Assembly (NCBI GenBank): GCA_949361645.1
Contig: OX442416.1
Location: forward strand, 10,607,869 to 10,671,868
Reading direction: 5' to 3'
Length of the DNA stretch: 64,000 bases
Origin: Spongilla lacustris
Taxonomy: Eukaryota > Porifera > Demospongiae > Spongillida > Spongillidae
Each line of letters begins with the position of its first letter. Positions within the stretch are counted from its first letter, which is position 1. The position numbers and the translations under genes are program-made. Under the pieces are notes generated by a model. The model worked only from the letters and a program-made list of their open reading frames with translations, made no database searches and was not told where the DNA came from. Shown one piece after another: positions 54,945 to 64,000 of this stretch.

Positions 54945-55002
54945 AAGGGTCATTCCATCAGGGCACAAGGAGACATACCCGTGCCCTGATGGAATGACCC
55001 TT
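54945..55002. repeat. Perfect 22-bp hairpin
   Basis: The arms 54945-54966 and 54981-55002 are exact inverses (aagggtcattccatcagggc plus ac) around a 14-base loop. Not a terminator in this context; probably a small fold-back or the end of a repeat. Confidence 0.9.
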
Positions 55003-55030
55003 CCCGTGTACTATCTGTATACCTGCTAAC

Positions 55031-55140
55031 TTCAAATTTTGGTTCAGAATCAGAGCCGGTGAAGATGGTGTGACTCCAATTATATCATCTGTAAGAGCAG
55101 ACTAGGCTAGATATGCTATATGTCCCATCACATGCACACC
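55031..55140. repeat. 110-bp inverted repeat, left arm
   Basis: Inverse of 57791-57904 with only scattered mismatches (shared word gtaagagcagactaggctag). The arms enclose about 2.65 kb of retrotransposon debris. Confidence 0.85.
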
Positions 55141-55455
55141 TAAAGGACAGGTGTCCCATCACATGCACACCTAAAGGACAGGTGTTCCATCACATGCACA
55201 CCTAAAGGACAGGTGCCCCATCACATGCACACCTAAAGGACAGGTGTCCCATCACATGCACATCTAAAGGACAGGTGTCCCATCACATGCACACCTAAAG
55301 GACAGGTGCCCCATCACATGCACACCTAAAGGACAGGTGTCCCATCATATGCACACCTAAAGGACAGGTGCCCCATCACATGCACACCTAAAGGACAGGT
55401 GCCCCATCATATGCACACCTAAAGGACAGGTGCCCCATCACATGCACACCTAAAC
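55118..55455. repeat. 31-bp minisatellite, about 11 copies
   Basis: The unit contains cccatcacatgcacacctaa followed by aggacagg. The first unit is the inner end of the left 110-bp arm, and a single inverted unit is present at 57790-57810, so the array grew out of the arm sequence. Confidence 0.95.
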
Positions 55456-55459
55456 AGGC

Positions 55460-56009
55460 CTGTAGCCAGAAAGTTTGGCGGGGAGGATCGATTAATGGGA
55501 ATGCGGAACTTTTATTATACGGGGGGTGGTCCCCTCAGCCTCACGTTTAGCCAAATACAAAAAGCGAGAGCTCTGTCACCATCGAGCCTGATGCAATTTT
55601 TTTTAAGTACCATAACTAGAAGGGGCGGAACTCAGGCATCGAACGAGGGGGATCAACTGATCCCCCAATCCCCCCCCCCCCCCCCCCCCCCCCCCACAGG
55701 TGACCCATCACATGTACACAGCAAATGAATACTATTACCATATTAGCCCCTACTATTGCTGGTGCCATCTAATATTGAAATGATATTAGTGATATCACAC
55801 ATACTATTACACTGATAATACAGCAACATTATTACATGCATGCTCAATAATGATCAGACAAACGTTAAGACAGGATCCACCTGCTCTTGCATTTGTCCCC
55901 ACCACATTTCAGGTTTAGCCTGCCATACAGCTCAGATAGCACAGCTGTCTTCCCCTCCAACAAGCATTTTTAATGAGTGCATGGCTTCCTTTCCCCCATG
56001 CACCATAGG
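55460..56009. other. Non-coding with a C homopolymer
   Basis: Contains the phrase aggcctgtagccagaaagtt and a C run at about 55671-55695. No gene was recognised. Confidence 0.5.
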
Positions 56010-56411
56010 ACTCTGTGACTAGTGGTATACAACACCAGCCCAATGCAATGCACTTTGGGTCATATTTCTCTATGAGGCAGCTGCCCCAGCTGACAATCCC
56101 GCTATTGATAAAACTTTTGGATTTAGTGGTGACGTCACTGAGATATCAAAGGCAGCCTACTTACCAAGGGCCCAGTTGGGTAGCTAAATGTCTGCAGGGT
56201 GTGAGTGGTCATGATCAGAAGTAAGGTTGCTACCCATCTCCACCTTCACACTCAAGTGGGCTCTATGGCAAGTCTCCGCCAACACATTGCGCATTTGGTT
56301 GTGACAGGTAACCACGTCTCCTTCTTTTTTACATGTTGTGGTGTGGTGACCAAGGGGATCAAGTGAGCTGGTTAGGCACAGGGCACACTGGGAGCCATTA
56401 GAGGTTATCAC
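56010..56411 (-). pseudogene. Second-lineage retrotransposon endonuclease fragment
   Basis: The minus strand reads QCALCLTSSLDPLGHHTTTC, then KKEGDVVTCHNQMRNVLAET, LSVKVEMGSNLTSDHDHSHP and ADI before a stop. The RHN motif is mutated to CHN. After the stop, WALGK and AAFDISVTSPLNPKVLS-like sequence continues in broken frames. The zinc knuckle and the first half of the nuclease are therefore present but defective. Confidence 0.75.
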
Positions 56412-57299
56412 AGTATAAATTATACATTATATATAAATGCAATATTCAGCTCTATGGTGAAGGACCTATCCTAGTGAGGACAGCTGTAGCATTAGCACTT
56501 ACAAGGTGGTGGTTCAACCGGCCATAGATCCATGGATAAAGGCTGGTACACGGAGGTGGCAAGTCTGGAGGCTACGGTGGAGATATGGCAGTGGCTTCTT
56601 TACCCCAAGCCCCATAGGAGCGACGGGGACACATACTCATCCTAGATCTGAGCATTTTGGGTTATTGGCTTGGTGCTTCCTATCCTCAGTGGCCTGGGCA
56701 GCAGCTGTGGACGACACTCCTGCTTCCAACAAAGTGATAGGATTTAGCGGTGAGGTGATGGACACATCTCCCAGTTGGGAAGTAAGATGTCAGCTGGACG
56801 GGTCTTGCTGTGGTCTCTACTTAAGATGTTCCCAGCCTTCACCTTAACCCCTATGTGCACCCGGCAATGGTTCTCCACCAGGATGTCCCTAATCCTATTA
56901 TGGCGGGAGACCACATCACCACCATACTTATTAATAATTTCTTGGAGTCATAGCCCATGCTGTAGCAGTATTTGTAGCAGTGTGTATATATATATATACA
57001 TGCTGTTTCACTGAGTTGCTCTAAAATAACTTATACAAGTAACCTTGTATAAAGAACACCCACATAATATTCAACTAGTTAGAACTAATGTTAATAAACA
57101 TCACTATAAATTAGGATAGGTTTAACAGAATAGTGCAAAATTTCGCACCCTCTCTTCTAGTAGGTTTATATGATGAGATAATTATTGAAGGGGTTTTTTT
57201 CCCATCTTGAATAATTTGATTGAAAATTTTCCATGCATGCCGTATCACTCAAAATACATGTATGGTGTTATCTGCAAAATATAAATAATAAATATGCAG

Positions 57300-57640
57300 C
57301 TTTGGACAACACCGTGGCTTCACCACTTTGCCCTGCCATCCTACCTGAAGCTAGCCATCAATCTGGAGCTGCAGCTAACGGTGCTGAGCTAAGAAAGCTT
57401 AATGCTAACAGCACCAAGTGCACGGAACTGGGCTGGACATATATCCCCATGGCTGTTGAAACATTTGGTCATTGGTGTAGGAAGGCTCAGGGTGTATTGT
57501 CTAGGTTGGCATCCCTCCTGTCAGTTAGCCTCTCCCAGCCCAGAGCTGCAATGGTTGCCGACATTTATGGACGTCTCAACATCATCTTGGTGAGGTCGGT
57601 GTCCAGAGCCATCCTCTCCAGACTACCACAACCAGGCTGA
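57300..57640 (+). pseudogene. Second-lineage retrotransposon C-terminal fragment
   Basis: Reads VASPLCPAILPEASHQSGAA, then AELRKLNANSTKCTELGWTY, IPMAVETFGHWCRKAQGVLS and YGRLNIILVRSVSRAILSR, and ends in a natural stop. This is the nuclease tail in one open frame of about 113 codons, without the catalytic start. It is oppositely oriented to the fragment at 56010-56411, inside the same pair of inverted repeats. Confidence 0.75.
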
Positions 57641-57790
57641 ATTCATTTAGCTAATTGTAACTATGTAACACATTTATTACTCGTATTTGGTTCGTATGTC
57701 ATGTACACTTGACAATTTTAATAATAATAATAATTTAGTACTTGGTACCAACAACAATCTGAAGAACAGTTCCTTAAGTAGCACAAGAAG

Positions 57791-57904
57791 GTGTGCATGT
57801 GATGGGACATATAGCATGCATATCTAGCCTAGTCTGCTCTTACAGATGAAATAATTGGAATCACAACATCCTCACCTGCTCTGATTCCGAACCAAAATTT
57901 GAAT
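57791..57904. repeat. 110-bp inverted repeat, right arm
   Basis: Inverse of 55031-55140; see the left arm. It ends in ccaaaatttgaa, matching ttcaaattttgg at the outer edge of the left arm. Confidence 0.85.
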
Positions 57905-57959
57905 TTCACCTTAGATATTAGAGTAATGGATTGGAAACAGGACTATGAATTCATTTGCT

Positions 57960-58235
57960 ACGTACACTTCCGCGTTTCGCAGCTGCAATGCTTGGCTATG
58001 GACAGAGCACACCTCCAAAGCAAACAACTATGCATGGAGTGGACCTTTTGGCAGACAGCTATACTGTATATGTGGCAATAAGCTATACAGAGTATCGCAC
58101 AGCTAACAGCTGTGGACTGGACTCTTTGGCAGAAAGCTACAGAGTACCACATCTTACAGCTACTATACCATCGCATGTGCAGCTAACGGCTAGTGAGCTG
58201 CACACTATGGCAGACGGCTACAGAGTAGTACACCA
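57960..58235 (+). repeat. Degenerate tandem repeat, second locus
   Basis: Words gcagacagctat, atggagtggacc and acagagtaccaca recur at irregular spacing, as at 43230-43720. A G run follows at 58245-58258, and another of 18 at 58499-58516. Confidence 0.6.
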
Positions 58236-58239
58236 AAGC

Positions 58240-59098
58240 AAACAGGGGGGGGGGGGGGCACCCTCTAACAGCAGGGGCATACACAGAATTATTATAAATG
58301 GGTTGGATGGGAGGAGTTGTGCCCCTCCTGCAGGGAAGCTGTGCATGCTACATTTGATATAATCAACATTTTGATTGAGCTGTACAACACGTGTTATTCT
58401 TCTGTGATGCTTTTCTATTTTATAAACAATATTTGCATGGTGATAGACAATATTGTGTAGTGCTGAAGTGATTCTGGATGTTCTTCATGGCTTATTCAGG
58501 GGGGGGGGGGGGGGGTGATAATGGAGCGGACAAGTGGTTCGGACAAACCCCCCTTTGTCCAAAAATGTATACTAGTATGGAAATGTCTGCAGGGCATGAG
58601 TGATCATGCATACTATTATTTATACATTTTGGGTCACAATTGCAAGGGGGTTGGTCCATACCCCCTGCACCCCTGGACCCCCTGCACCCCTTGACCCCCT
58701 GCATAAGCCCCTGAAGACGTAACATCATGCTCAGAACTACACAATTTTTAAACCTTTGCAAATATACATGTACAATGTAAGCCAAAATTTACATAGTTGT
58801 GATCAATAAATGCTTTTATAGGTTTTGGTACAGTTCAAATGTGTTTATGCATCTATGCATTAATATAAAGCTGAAGACTCCAATTAAGTAATCCTCTGGG
58901 AATCATTTTCAGTTTGTATACTGCACTTGCCGCCACAAAGGACTACTGCAATGATGCAGCTAATCAATAAGCACTGACAAGGCTCCTCGTTAAGGCCGAC
59001 TGTACTTTTGTACTGTTTATAGAGTCACTGCTATAATCACATCAGTCAGCTGGTATAACAATTCAAGTACATGTACCTGTAAATACTTTTTCCCACAG
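58240..59098. other. Non-coding; presumed intron 1 of the Rac-like gene
   Basis: Two G homopolymers and a minus-strand C-poor stretch; no exon was recognised. The end of the region, tactttttcccacag, is a strong acceptor for the first Rac-like exon seen. Confidence 0.5.
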
Positions 59099-60306
59099 AG
59101 CTGTGGGAAAGACAAGTCTTCTGATGACATTCACGTCAAAGTCCTTCCCTAGTGGGTATATTCCAACAGTGTAAGTTGTGCAGCATTTGATGTAGTGGAC
59201 ATATCATGTACATGTTATGTAGTATGTAGTGGACTTATATATATCATGTACATGTTATGTAGTATGTAGTGGACTTATCATGTACATGTTATGTAGTATG
59301 TAGTGGACTTATCGTGTACACGTTATGCAGTATGTGGGGGTGGAGAATAGGGCCTGGTATCCATTGGCAAGGTCATAGCACGCATGCACTAGCCATTACC
59401 AAGAAACTTGACAAATCTTTTTGTGTATACTATCTCATTCTCAGCGATAGCTTTCCATGTCCCAGGCTGTCGTTACGGGCATTGTATATACATAAGTATT
59501 CAATTACCAAATTTCTTGGTAATGGCTTGTACATGCTTGCTAGGACCTTGCCAATGGACACCAGGCCATTTTTTTCCACCCCCATAATTTAATGCCTGCT
59601 ACAACGGTGTTGGCATTACCTCGATTATATTTTGCCATCCAATGCTGTTCGAACAATTGGGGATGGTTTGATTTCACTGTAGGTTTGATTGCTATACAGT
59701 AGACCTCATGGTTGATGGAAGTCCAGTGCTGTTAACTTTTAATGACACAAATGGTAAGCAATGGTGCAAAAGGGATGAAGAAGGTGATGGTGAGGAAGAA
59801 CGTAATCTAAGACCACTTGCCTATCCTCAAGTAGTGAGCATCCTTCTCTAACCTTGCCTAGCTAGTAGCTCAATGATCTTACTATTGCATATGCAGGATG
59901 TCTTCCTCGTTTGTTTTGATTTATCAAGGCCCTCAACGTTGGATAGTGTTAAAACGAAGGTATAGTAAAGCATATTCATGTGAGTAAATATTTCGCATCA
60001 TCAAATATTCCTTTCTACTAGTTGTATCCCAAATTACAGCGCGAATTCTGCAACACTCCCATCGTCCTTTTAGGTACAAAGATGGACCTCAGAGATGACA
60101 AAGAAGCACTTGGAGAACTTGAAAGGCAAGGCCTGGTTCCGGTGTCACGTGCTCAAGGTCTTCAAATGCAGCAAGAGATTGGTGCAGCTAATTATGTGGA
60201 GTGCTCATCACTGAAGCAATGGAATGTGGGGATGGTATTTGAGGAGGCAGTCAGAGGGGCGTTACACCCACGTGCTGAGATAAGAAGAAAATGCTCCATG
60301 TTATAG
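59099..60306 (+). CDS. Rac-like Rho GTPase, last four exons
   Basis: Exons 59099-59170, 59683-59833, 59897-59959 and 60022-60306 join in phase. The first, starting in phase 2, gives A-VGKTSLLMTFTSKSF of the P-loop and then PTVFD of switch I. Exon 2 continues CYTVDLMVDGSPVLLTF and NDTNG in place of WDTAG, followed by an acidic insertion (KQWCKRDEEGDGEEERN) before LRPLAYPQ. Exon 3 is DVFLVCFDLSRPS. Exon 4 has GTKMDLRDD, ECSSL and the CAAX end CSML. Rho GTPases are lipid-anchored switches of the actin cytoskeleton; a terminal L predicts geranylgeranylation. Between the conserved G and LRPL there are 17 residues where Rac1 has six, and the catalytic Gln position is not conserved, so GTP hydrolysis may be altered. 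The first exon (start to GDG) was not found in the window. Confidence 0.85.
59201..59335. repeat. 34-bp tandem repeat in Rac-like intron
   Basis: Three to four copies of a unit containing tgtacatgttatgtagtatg followed by tagtggactta, directly before the intronic MITE. Confidence 0.85.
59337..59583. mobile_element. 247-bp MITE in intron of the Rac-like gene
   Basis: Long inverted ends (about 70 bp each) starting GGGTGGA and containing ccattggcaaggtcatagca on the left against the inverse of ctaggaccttgccaatggac on the right. The middle is unpaired. No target duplication was recognised with confidence. Confidence 0.75.
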
Positions 60307-60386
60307 CTAGGCTTGCCTCATGTTATAGCTAGGCTTGCCTCATGTTATAGCTAGGCTTGCCTCATGTTATAGCTAGGCTTGCCTCA
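60299..60386 (+). repeat. 22-bp tandem repeat overlapping the Rac-like stop codon
   Basis: Four copies of atgttatagctaggcttgcc plus tc. The first copy supplies the last codons (ATG TTA) and the TAG stop of the GTPase, so the repeat grew from the coding end into the 3' UTR. Confidence 0.95.
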
Positions 60387-61729
60387 TTATTATTAAACGT
60401 ACATGTGTAATGCATCACACAACTCATTGGTGGTTATCTGCAATTTATTTCAAATTGAATTTTAAACAACTTTACAATGTACTATTAATTGGTCTGATCA
60501 TGATATGTGCTACGTCAAAAAATTATTAATTCATTCTTTAACTAAAATCAAGACAAAATAATTAATTTCTACAGCGCATCATTGTAGTAATACCTTTTGT
60601 CATCTGCCAGAATTATTCTAGTTCTTTAATTTAACACTGATTGACAAATAATTGTGCAATAATGGTGAATAAGCATGCTCAAGCTCAATAAGTTAATTCT
60701 ACTGAAGGCTGCTCGATGCTCTTCGCGATTTTGATGAACCATAAGCAAGCTGGCCATGTAGCTATAGGCTGAAACCTTTGTCCCTTAACTCCTTCCCCCA
60801 ATTCCCATAGGTCTCAACTATCAGAGGGAAGCATTATGGTGAAGGCTATTACTAAAGTATTACATGATTTCGTCATCGATTGACACTTTTGACCTATATA
60901 GTGGGTTAATTGTTTTCACTTCAAGTTTATTGTAAATAGTGTTGCACTCTCCAGTACAGCTATGACCTACATGCACATCAAGTCAGCATTATCAATCTTT
61001 GTCTGCATGTATGTGGCTAGCTGGTGCAAAGCATCTTCTCAAGGGATCCCAATACTTTGCACATTAAGGAAAGCTTTATATAGTCTACCCATTGGAGCGC
61101 TAAGCAGTCTATATTACCATTAGGCCATAGCCTCTGCAACAGGCTCAAGGCACACTCCACAGCTAGGATCTAGAATAATTCAAAGCCCTATTGGTACATG
61201 CAATGTGCATTTAAAATATACACAATTTGTCCTCCTACTATTCTTAATCAGCAATGAGTTTGTGGCTGCACCTGTCTGGTATGTTTTGTTTCTTCTGAGG
61301 TTCTGAATGGTGTCCAATGTGGGTGTTGTATTTGGCTTGATTGTAGCAACATCGCTCCACCATACCAGGGGTGGAGTGGAAGCTCTTGGATGTGAGAGGC
61401 CTCCCAGCTTTGAAGTGGAAGAGGGGTGAGGAGTGAGTGGAACAGTGACAGCATTCTCTTGTAGGCCTCCATTGCTGGAACTGAACTGGACATGCATATT
61501 TGTGCCTGCCTTTGGTACGCTCAACACACCTGCCCATCTGGTCAGTTTTGGACTGCTTGATAAAGAAGTGCGTGCCCTCTCCAGATTAGCTGACGCCTAG
61601 TAGAGTGGAACCTAGGGTCAGAACTCAAGTCCTTGAGTTTATTTGCTGAGCTGGAGGTGTTGAACACTCTGGATGGTCAGTCTCAGCATTGGGTTCTTGC
61701 CCATCATGTACCCTGCTGCTCTTCCCCAG
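60387..61729. other. 3' flank of the Rac-like gene; no gene certain
   Basis: Contains the repeat block 60540-60585 shared with 50915-50965. Minus-strand frames at 61180-61537 (up to 115 codons) overlap one another without a recognised domain and are not called. Confidence 0.5.
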
Positions 61730-62829
61730 TACAAAAACATACATACAGGAATATCCTCAAGTAACATGTCGTCTCATCTCCATAGAAACAGTCCCAAACA
61801 GATTACTCCACCCCCCTACCATGATGTACTTGATTGCAAAGTTGATGGCATCAGGACTAATGCTTGAGGCCCAAAAGGTGCTTATATCCCCCCGATAGTT
61901 TACTAAGCTTCATAGGTATAGTAAAGCGCTTTATATTATTTTGTGTATCTAAGGCTATTGCACAAAGTAATAGATTTGGATAATAATGGAAAACTTTGCT
62001 TATATTGGGGGGGGGGGGGGCTACTTCCATCCCACAGAAAAATGGCATAACTTGACACCTATGCCATACCCTTGTCACGGACTCAAGGTCATATGGTTAC
62101 CATTGCTAGGCGGCATGTCTGCCATCAAGTCAATATTTTTAAAACAGCACGGACCTATAAATATTCACCTTTCAATGGCCGTAAACAGGTACACCCTTGA
62201 GCGTAAAGCCCCACCAGGCCCCATATNNNNNNNNNNNNNNNNNNNNNNNNNNNNNNNNNNNNNNNNNNNNNNNNNNNNNNNNNNNNNNNNNNNNNNNNNN
62301 NNNNNNNNNNNNNNNNNNNNNNNNNNNNNNNNNNNNNNNNNNNNNNNNNNNNNNNNNNNNNNNNNNNNNNNNNNNNNNNNNNNNNNNNNNNNNNNNNNNN
62401 NNNNNNNNNNNNNNNNNNNNNNNNNNATAGCTTTCACTGATAAAACTGTAGGCGCGTGATTTTAATCTCTATTACATCACTGTTTTGGATGTAATTTTAA
62501 AAAGAAGTGGTCTGCATGCTCTGTCAATTTCATCTTTACTTGCGTTTTTAAGGTCAATACACATGCTTAAATAAGGGCCATGAGCATGCAGGAGAATAAT
62601 GGTGTGTACAGGAGGTAGAAGGGTTAAAGTGTACATACATAAAACCAAAAAGAGGTTACAATGCTATCATTGCTAACTGAATGTCCTCCTATTTCTGCAG
62701 ACTCAAGGCCAGAACCTCTACACTGTGTTCTCCAGGGTACCAGCGATGCTGCCATTTGCAGACCTTGAAGTTGGCAAGCGACCCACCCAGCCAGTATCTG
62801 TTGGACTTGGGGAGGTGTGCTTTGGCTGA
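61730..62829 (+). CDS. Unidentified gene, last two exons
   Basis: Exon 61730-61877 follows ctgctcttccccag and ends aag/gtgctt. Its phase-compatible frame reads KTYIQEYPQVTCRLISIETV, then PNRLLHPPTMMYLIAKLMAS and GLMLEAQK. Exon 62701-62829 follows cctatttctgcag and reads TQGQNLYTVFSRVPAMLPFA, then DLEVGKRPTQPVSVGLGEVC, FG and a TGA. Both junctions are phase 0. No family was recognised. The intron holds a G run (61988-61999) and the assembly gap, so further exons may be hidden. Confidence 0.4.
62227..62426. other. Assembly gap of 200 N
   Basis: Exactly 200 unknown bases, the usual placeholder of a scaffold join. True distance and continuity across it are not known. The region around 62701 is thus linked to the rest only by scaffolding. 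Confidence 0.99.
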
Positions 62830-63601
62830 ATGGTTTGCAGGACTATGCAGGACCTACCTGGAACTATTGGTTTCTTCAAATTATCCTTCCTGAAAACTTT
62901 GTCCTGTGAAACGTTTTCCTATAGTAGCATTATCCTTGTGTTTCCGACATGATTGGTGTTTTGGTGTGCTGAGAATTTTAAGCGTGTCATTCACCATGTT
63001 TTTGTTACATTTTATCAGTTATGAGATGTTCCTGGTGGGTGAGGAAAATAGTACTATGAACATATTCATTATAAGAGAAATGTAACTTCCATAGCATATA
63101 TTCATGCATGAAAGTGTATTTCATTCTATACATGTATATGCAAAGGTTAGCGCCACAAATACCAAGCTTAATACCAAAGCTCTCACATACATGTATAAGG
63201 CAGTTGTCCACAAGATGTCAAGAATTAGAACGTTTGTATTGTTGTACAATGAAACCTAAGAGGTGATAAGCAATTACACAGACCCCCATATATCAGCAGG
63301 GGAGATATGTTAAACAGAGGTGCCTACAATGAGGAAATTTTACTTAACACAGGACTGCAGCTGCATGTTATTCAAGCATTGCCCTGTGGGTATTCAAAAG
63401 GTAATGCAGGCAATCTCTTATAAAGGTGTTAAATTTCATTGTCCTGTTGTTTATTATAATTGTGCTCTGCGATTGTAACATAATATTATTACACTACATT
63501 TCCCCCTTTGTAATTTTAATATACAAATAGGGCCTGGGGTCGAGGATAGGTATTTGATAGCAGCAATATCGTGTTGCATTTAAAAATATATATATAATTA
63601 C
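62830..63601. other. Intergenic, no gene seen
   Basis: AT-rich, no exon recognised; short frames only. Confidence 0.5.
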
Positions 63602-64000
63602 ATGTATACTACAGTCTAAGTCATGTATACTACAGTCTAAGTCATGTATACTACAGCCTAAGTCATGTATACTACAGTCTAAGTCATGTATACTACAGCC
63701 TAAGTCATGTATACTACAGTCTAAGTCATGTACACTACAGTCTAAGTCATGTACACTACAGTCTAAGTCATGTATACTACAGTCTAAGTCATGTATACTA
63801 CAGTCTAAGTCATGTATACTACAGTCTAAGTCATGTATACTACAGCCTAAGTCATGTATACTGCAGTCTAAGTCATGTACAGTCTAAGTCATGTACACTA
63901 CAGTCTAAGTCATGTATACTACAGTCTAAGTCATGTATACTACAGTCTAAGTCATGTATACTACAGTCTAAGTCATGTATACTACAGTCTAAGTCATAGT
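63602..64000. repeat. 21-bp satellite, about 19 copies, running off the window
   Basis: The unit is catgtatactacagtctaag plus t. Minor variants are gcctaag for gtctaag and tacacta for tatacta. One unit near 63877 lacks six bases. The array continues beyond the window edge. Confidence 0.97.

Noticed and set aside
17423..59098. Single giant gene joining the ankyrin exons to the Rac-like GTPase
   Set aside because: The ankyrin gene has a plausible terminal exon at 18872, phases do not match (phase 0 against phase 2), and 40 kb of transposons with genes on the other strand lie between.
59754..59790. Donor gtaagc inside Rac-like exon 2 as the true exon end
   Set aside because: Reading through keeps the frame and reaches the conserved LRPLAYPQ; splicing here would need an implausibly short intron or lose that motif.
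61180..61537. Minus-strand frames of 81-115 codons
   Set aside because: Three frames overlap over the same bases, none shows a domain or convincing splice sites.

Overview
This is a eukaryotic nuclear genome window, most likely from a marine invertebrate animal; a sponge or other early-branching metazoan fits best, but the species cannot be fixed from the sequence. The reasons are short exons with clean GT..AG introns, an ankyrin gene with one 33-residue repeat per exon, a Rho-family GTPase with a CAAX end, a laminin-G exon, and a dense mixture of hAT, Kolobok-like, piggyBac-like and non-LTR elements. A run of exactly 200 N (62227-62426) is the fixed-size placeholder of a scaffolded assembly.

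Layout. 1-18.9 kb: the 3' part of a plus-strand ankyrin-repeat gene. Three almost identical 99-bp ankyrin exons lie in tandemly duplicated intron modules that are swollen by a 33-bp minisatellite. A fourth ankyrin exon and three phase-0 tail exons end at a stop at 18872. 19-36.2 kb: a transposon-dominated stretch holding a 751-bp piggyBac-type MITE, an 88-bp CACTA-type MITE, a 2.2-kb hAT with 8-bp target duplication, a complete but broken 3.2-kb non-LTR retrotransposon with poly(A) and 13-bp target duplication, a fold-back element, a TA-flanked MITE sitting in one of two direct duplicates, and a 5-kb element with terminal inverted repeats. That last element carries a 13-exon, 579-codon, uninterrupted Kolobok-like transposase gene. 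36.2-51.4 kb: nested debris. A reverse transcriptase copy is split first by a 1.1-kb hAT-like MITE (perfect TAACGAAG duplication) and again, exactly at its catalytic YxDD motif, by about 8.6 kb. Within that 8.6 kb lie exons resembling RNF113/CWC24, a laminin-G exon on the minus strand, about 470 bp of CCCT repeat and two large minisatellites. 52.5-53.7 kb: an intact intronless seven-bladed RCC1-type gene on the minus strand, GC-rich against its surroundings. 55-58 kb: retrotransposon endonuclease fragments between 110-bp inverted repeats. 59.1-60.3 kb: the last four exons of a divergent Rac-like GTPase with an 11-residue switch II insertion. 61.7-62.8 kb: two compatible exons of an unidentified gene. 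The window ends in a 21-bp satellite.

The host genes do not form a functional unit. What links the region is transposon nesting, which can be read in order from target-site duplications, and repeat-driven growth of introns. Exon coordinates were derived by hand from splice sites and reading phase; family names rest on motif recognition, not on database searches.
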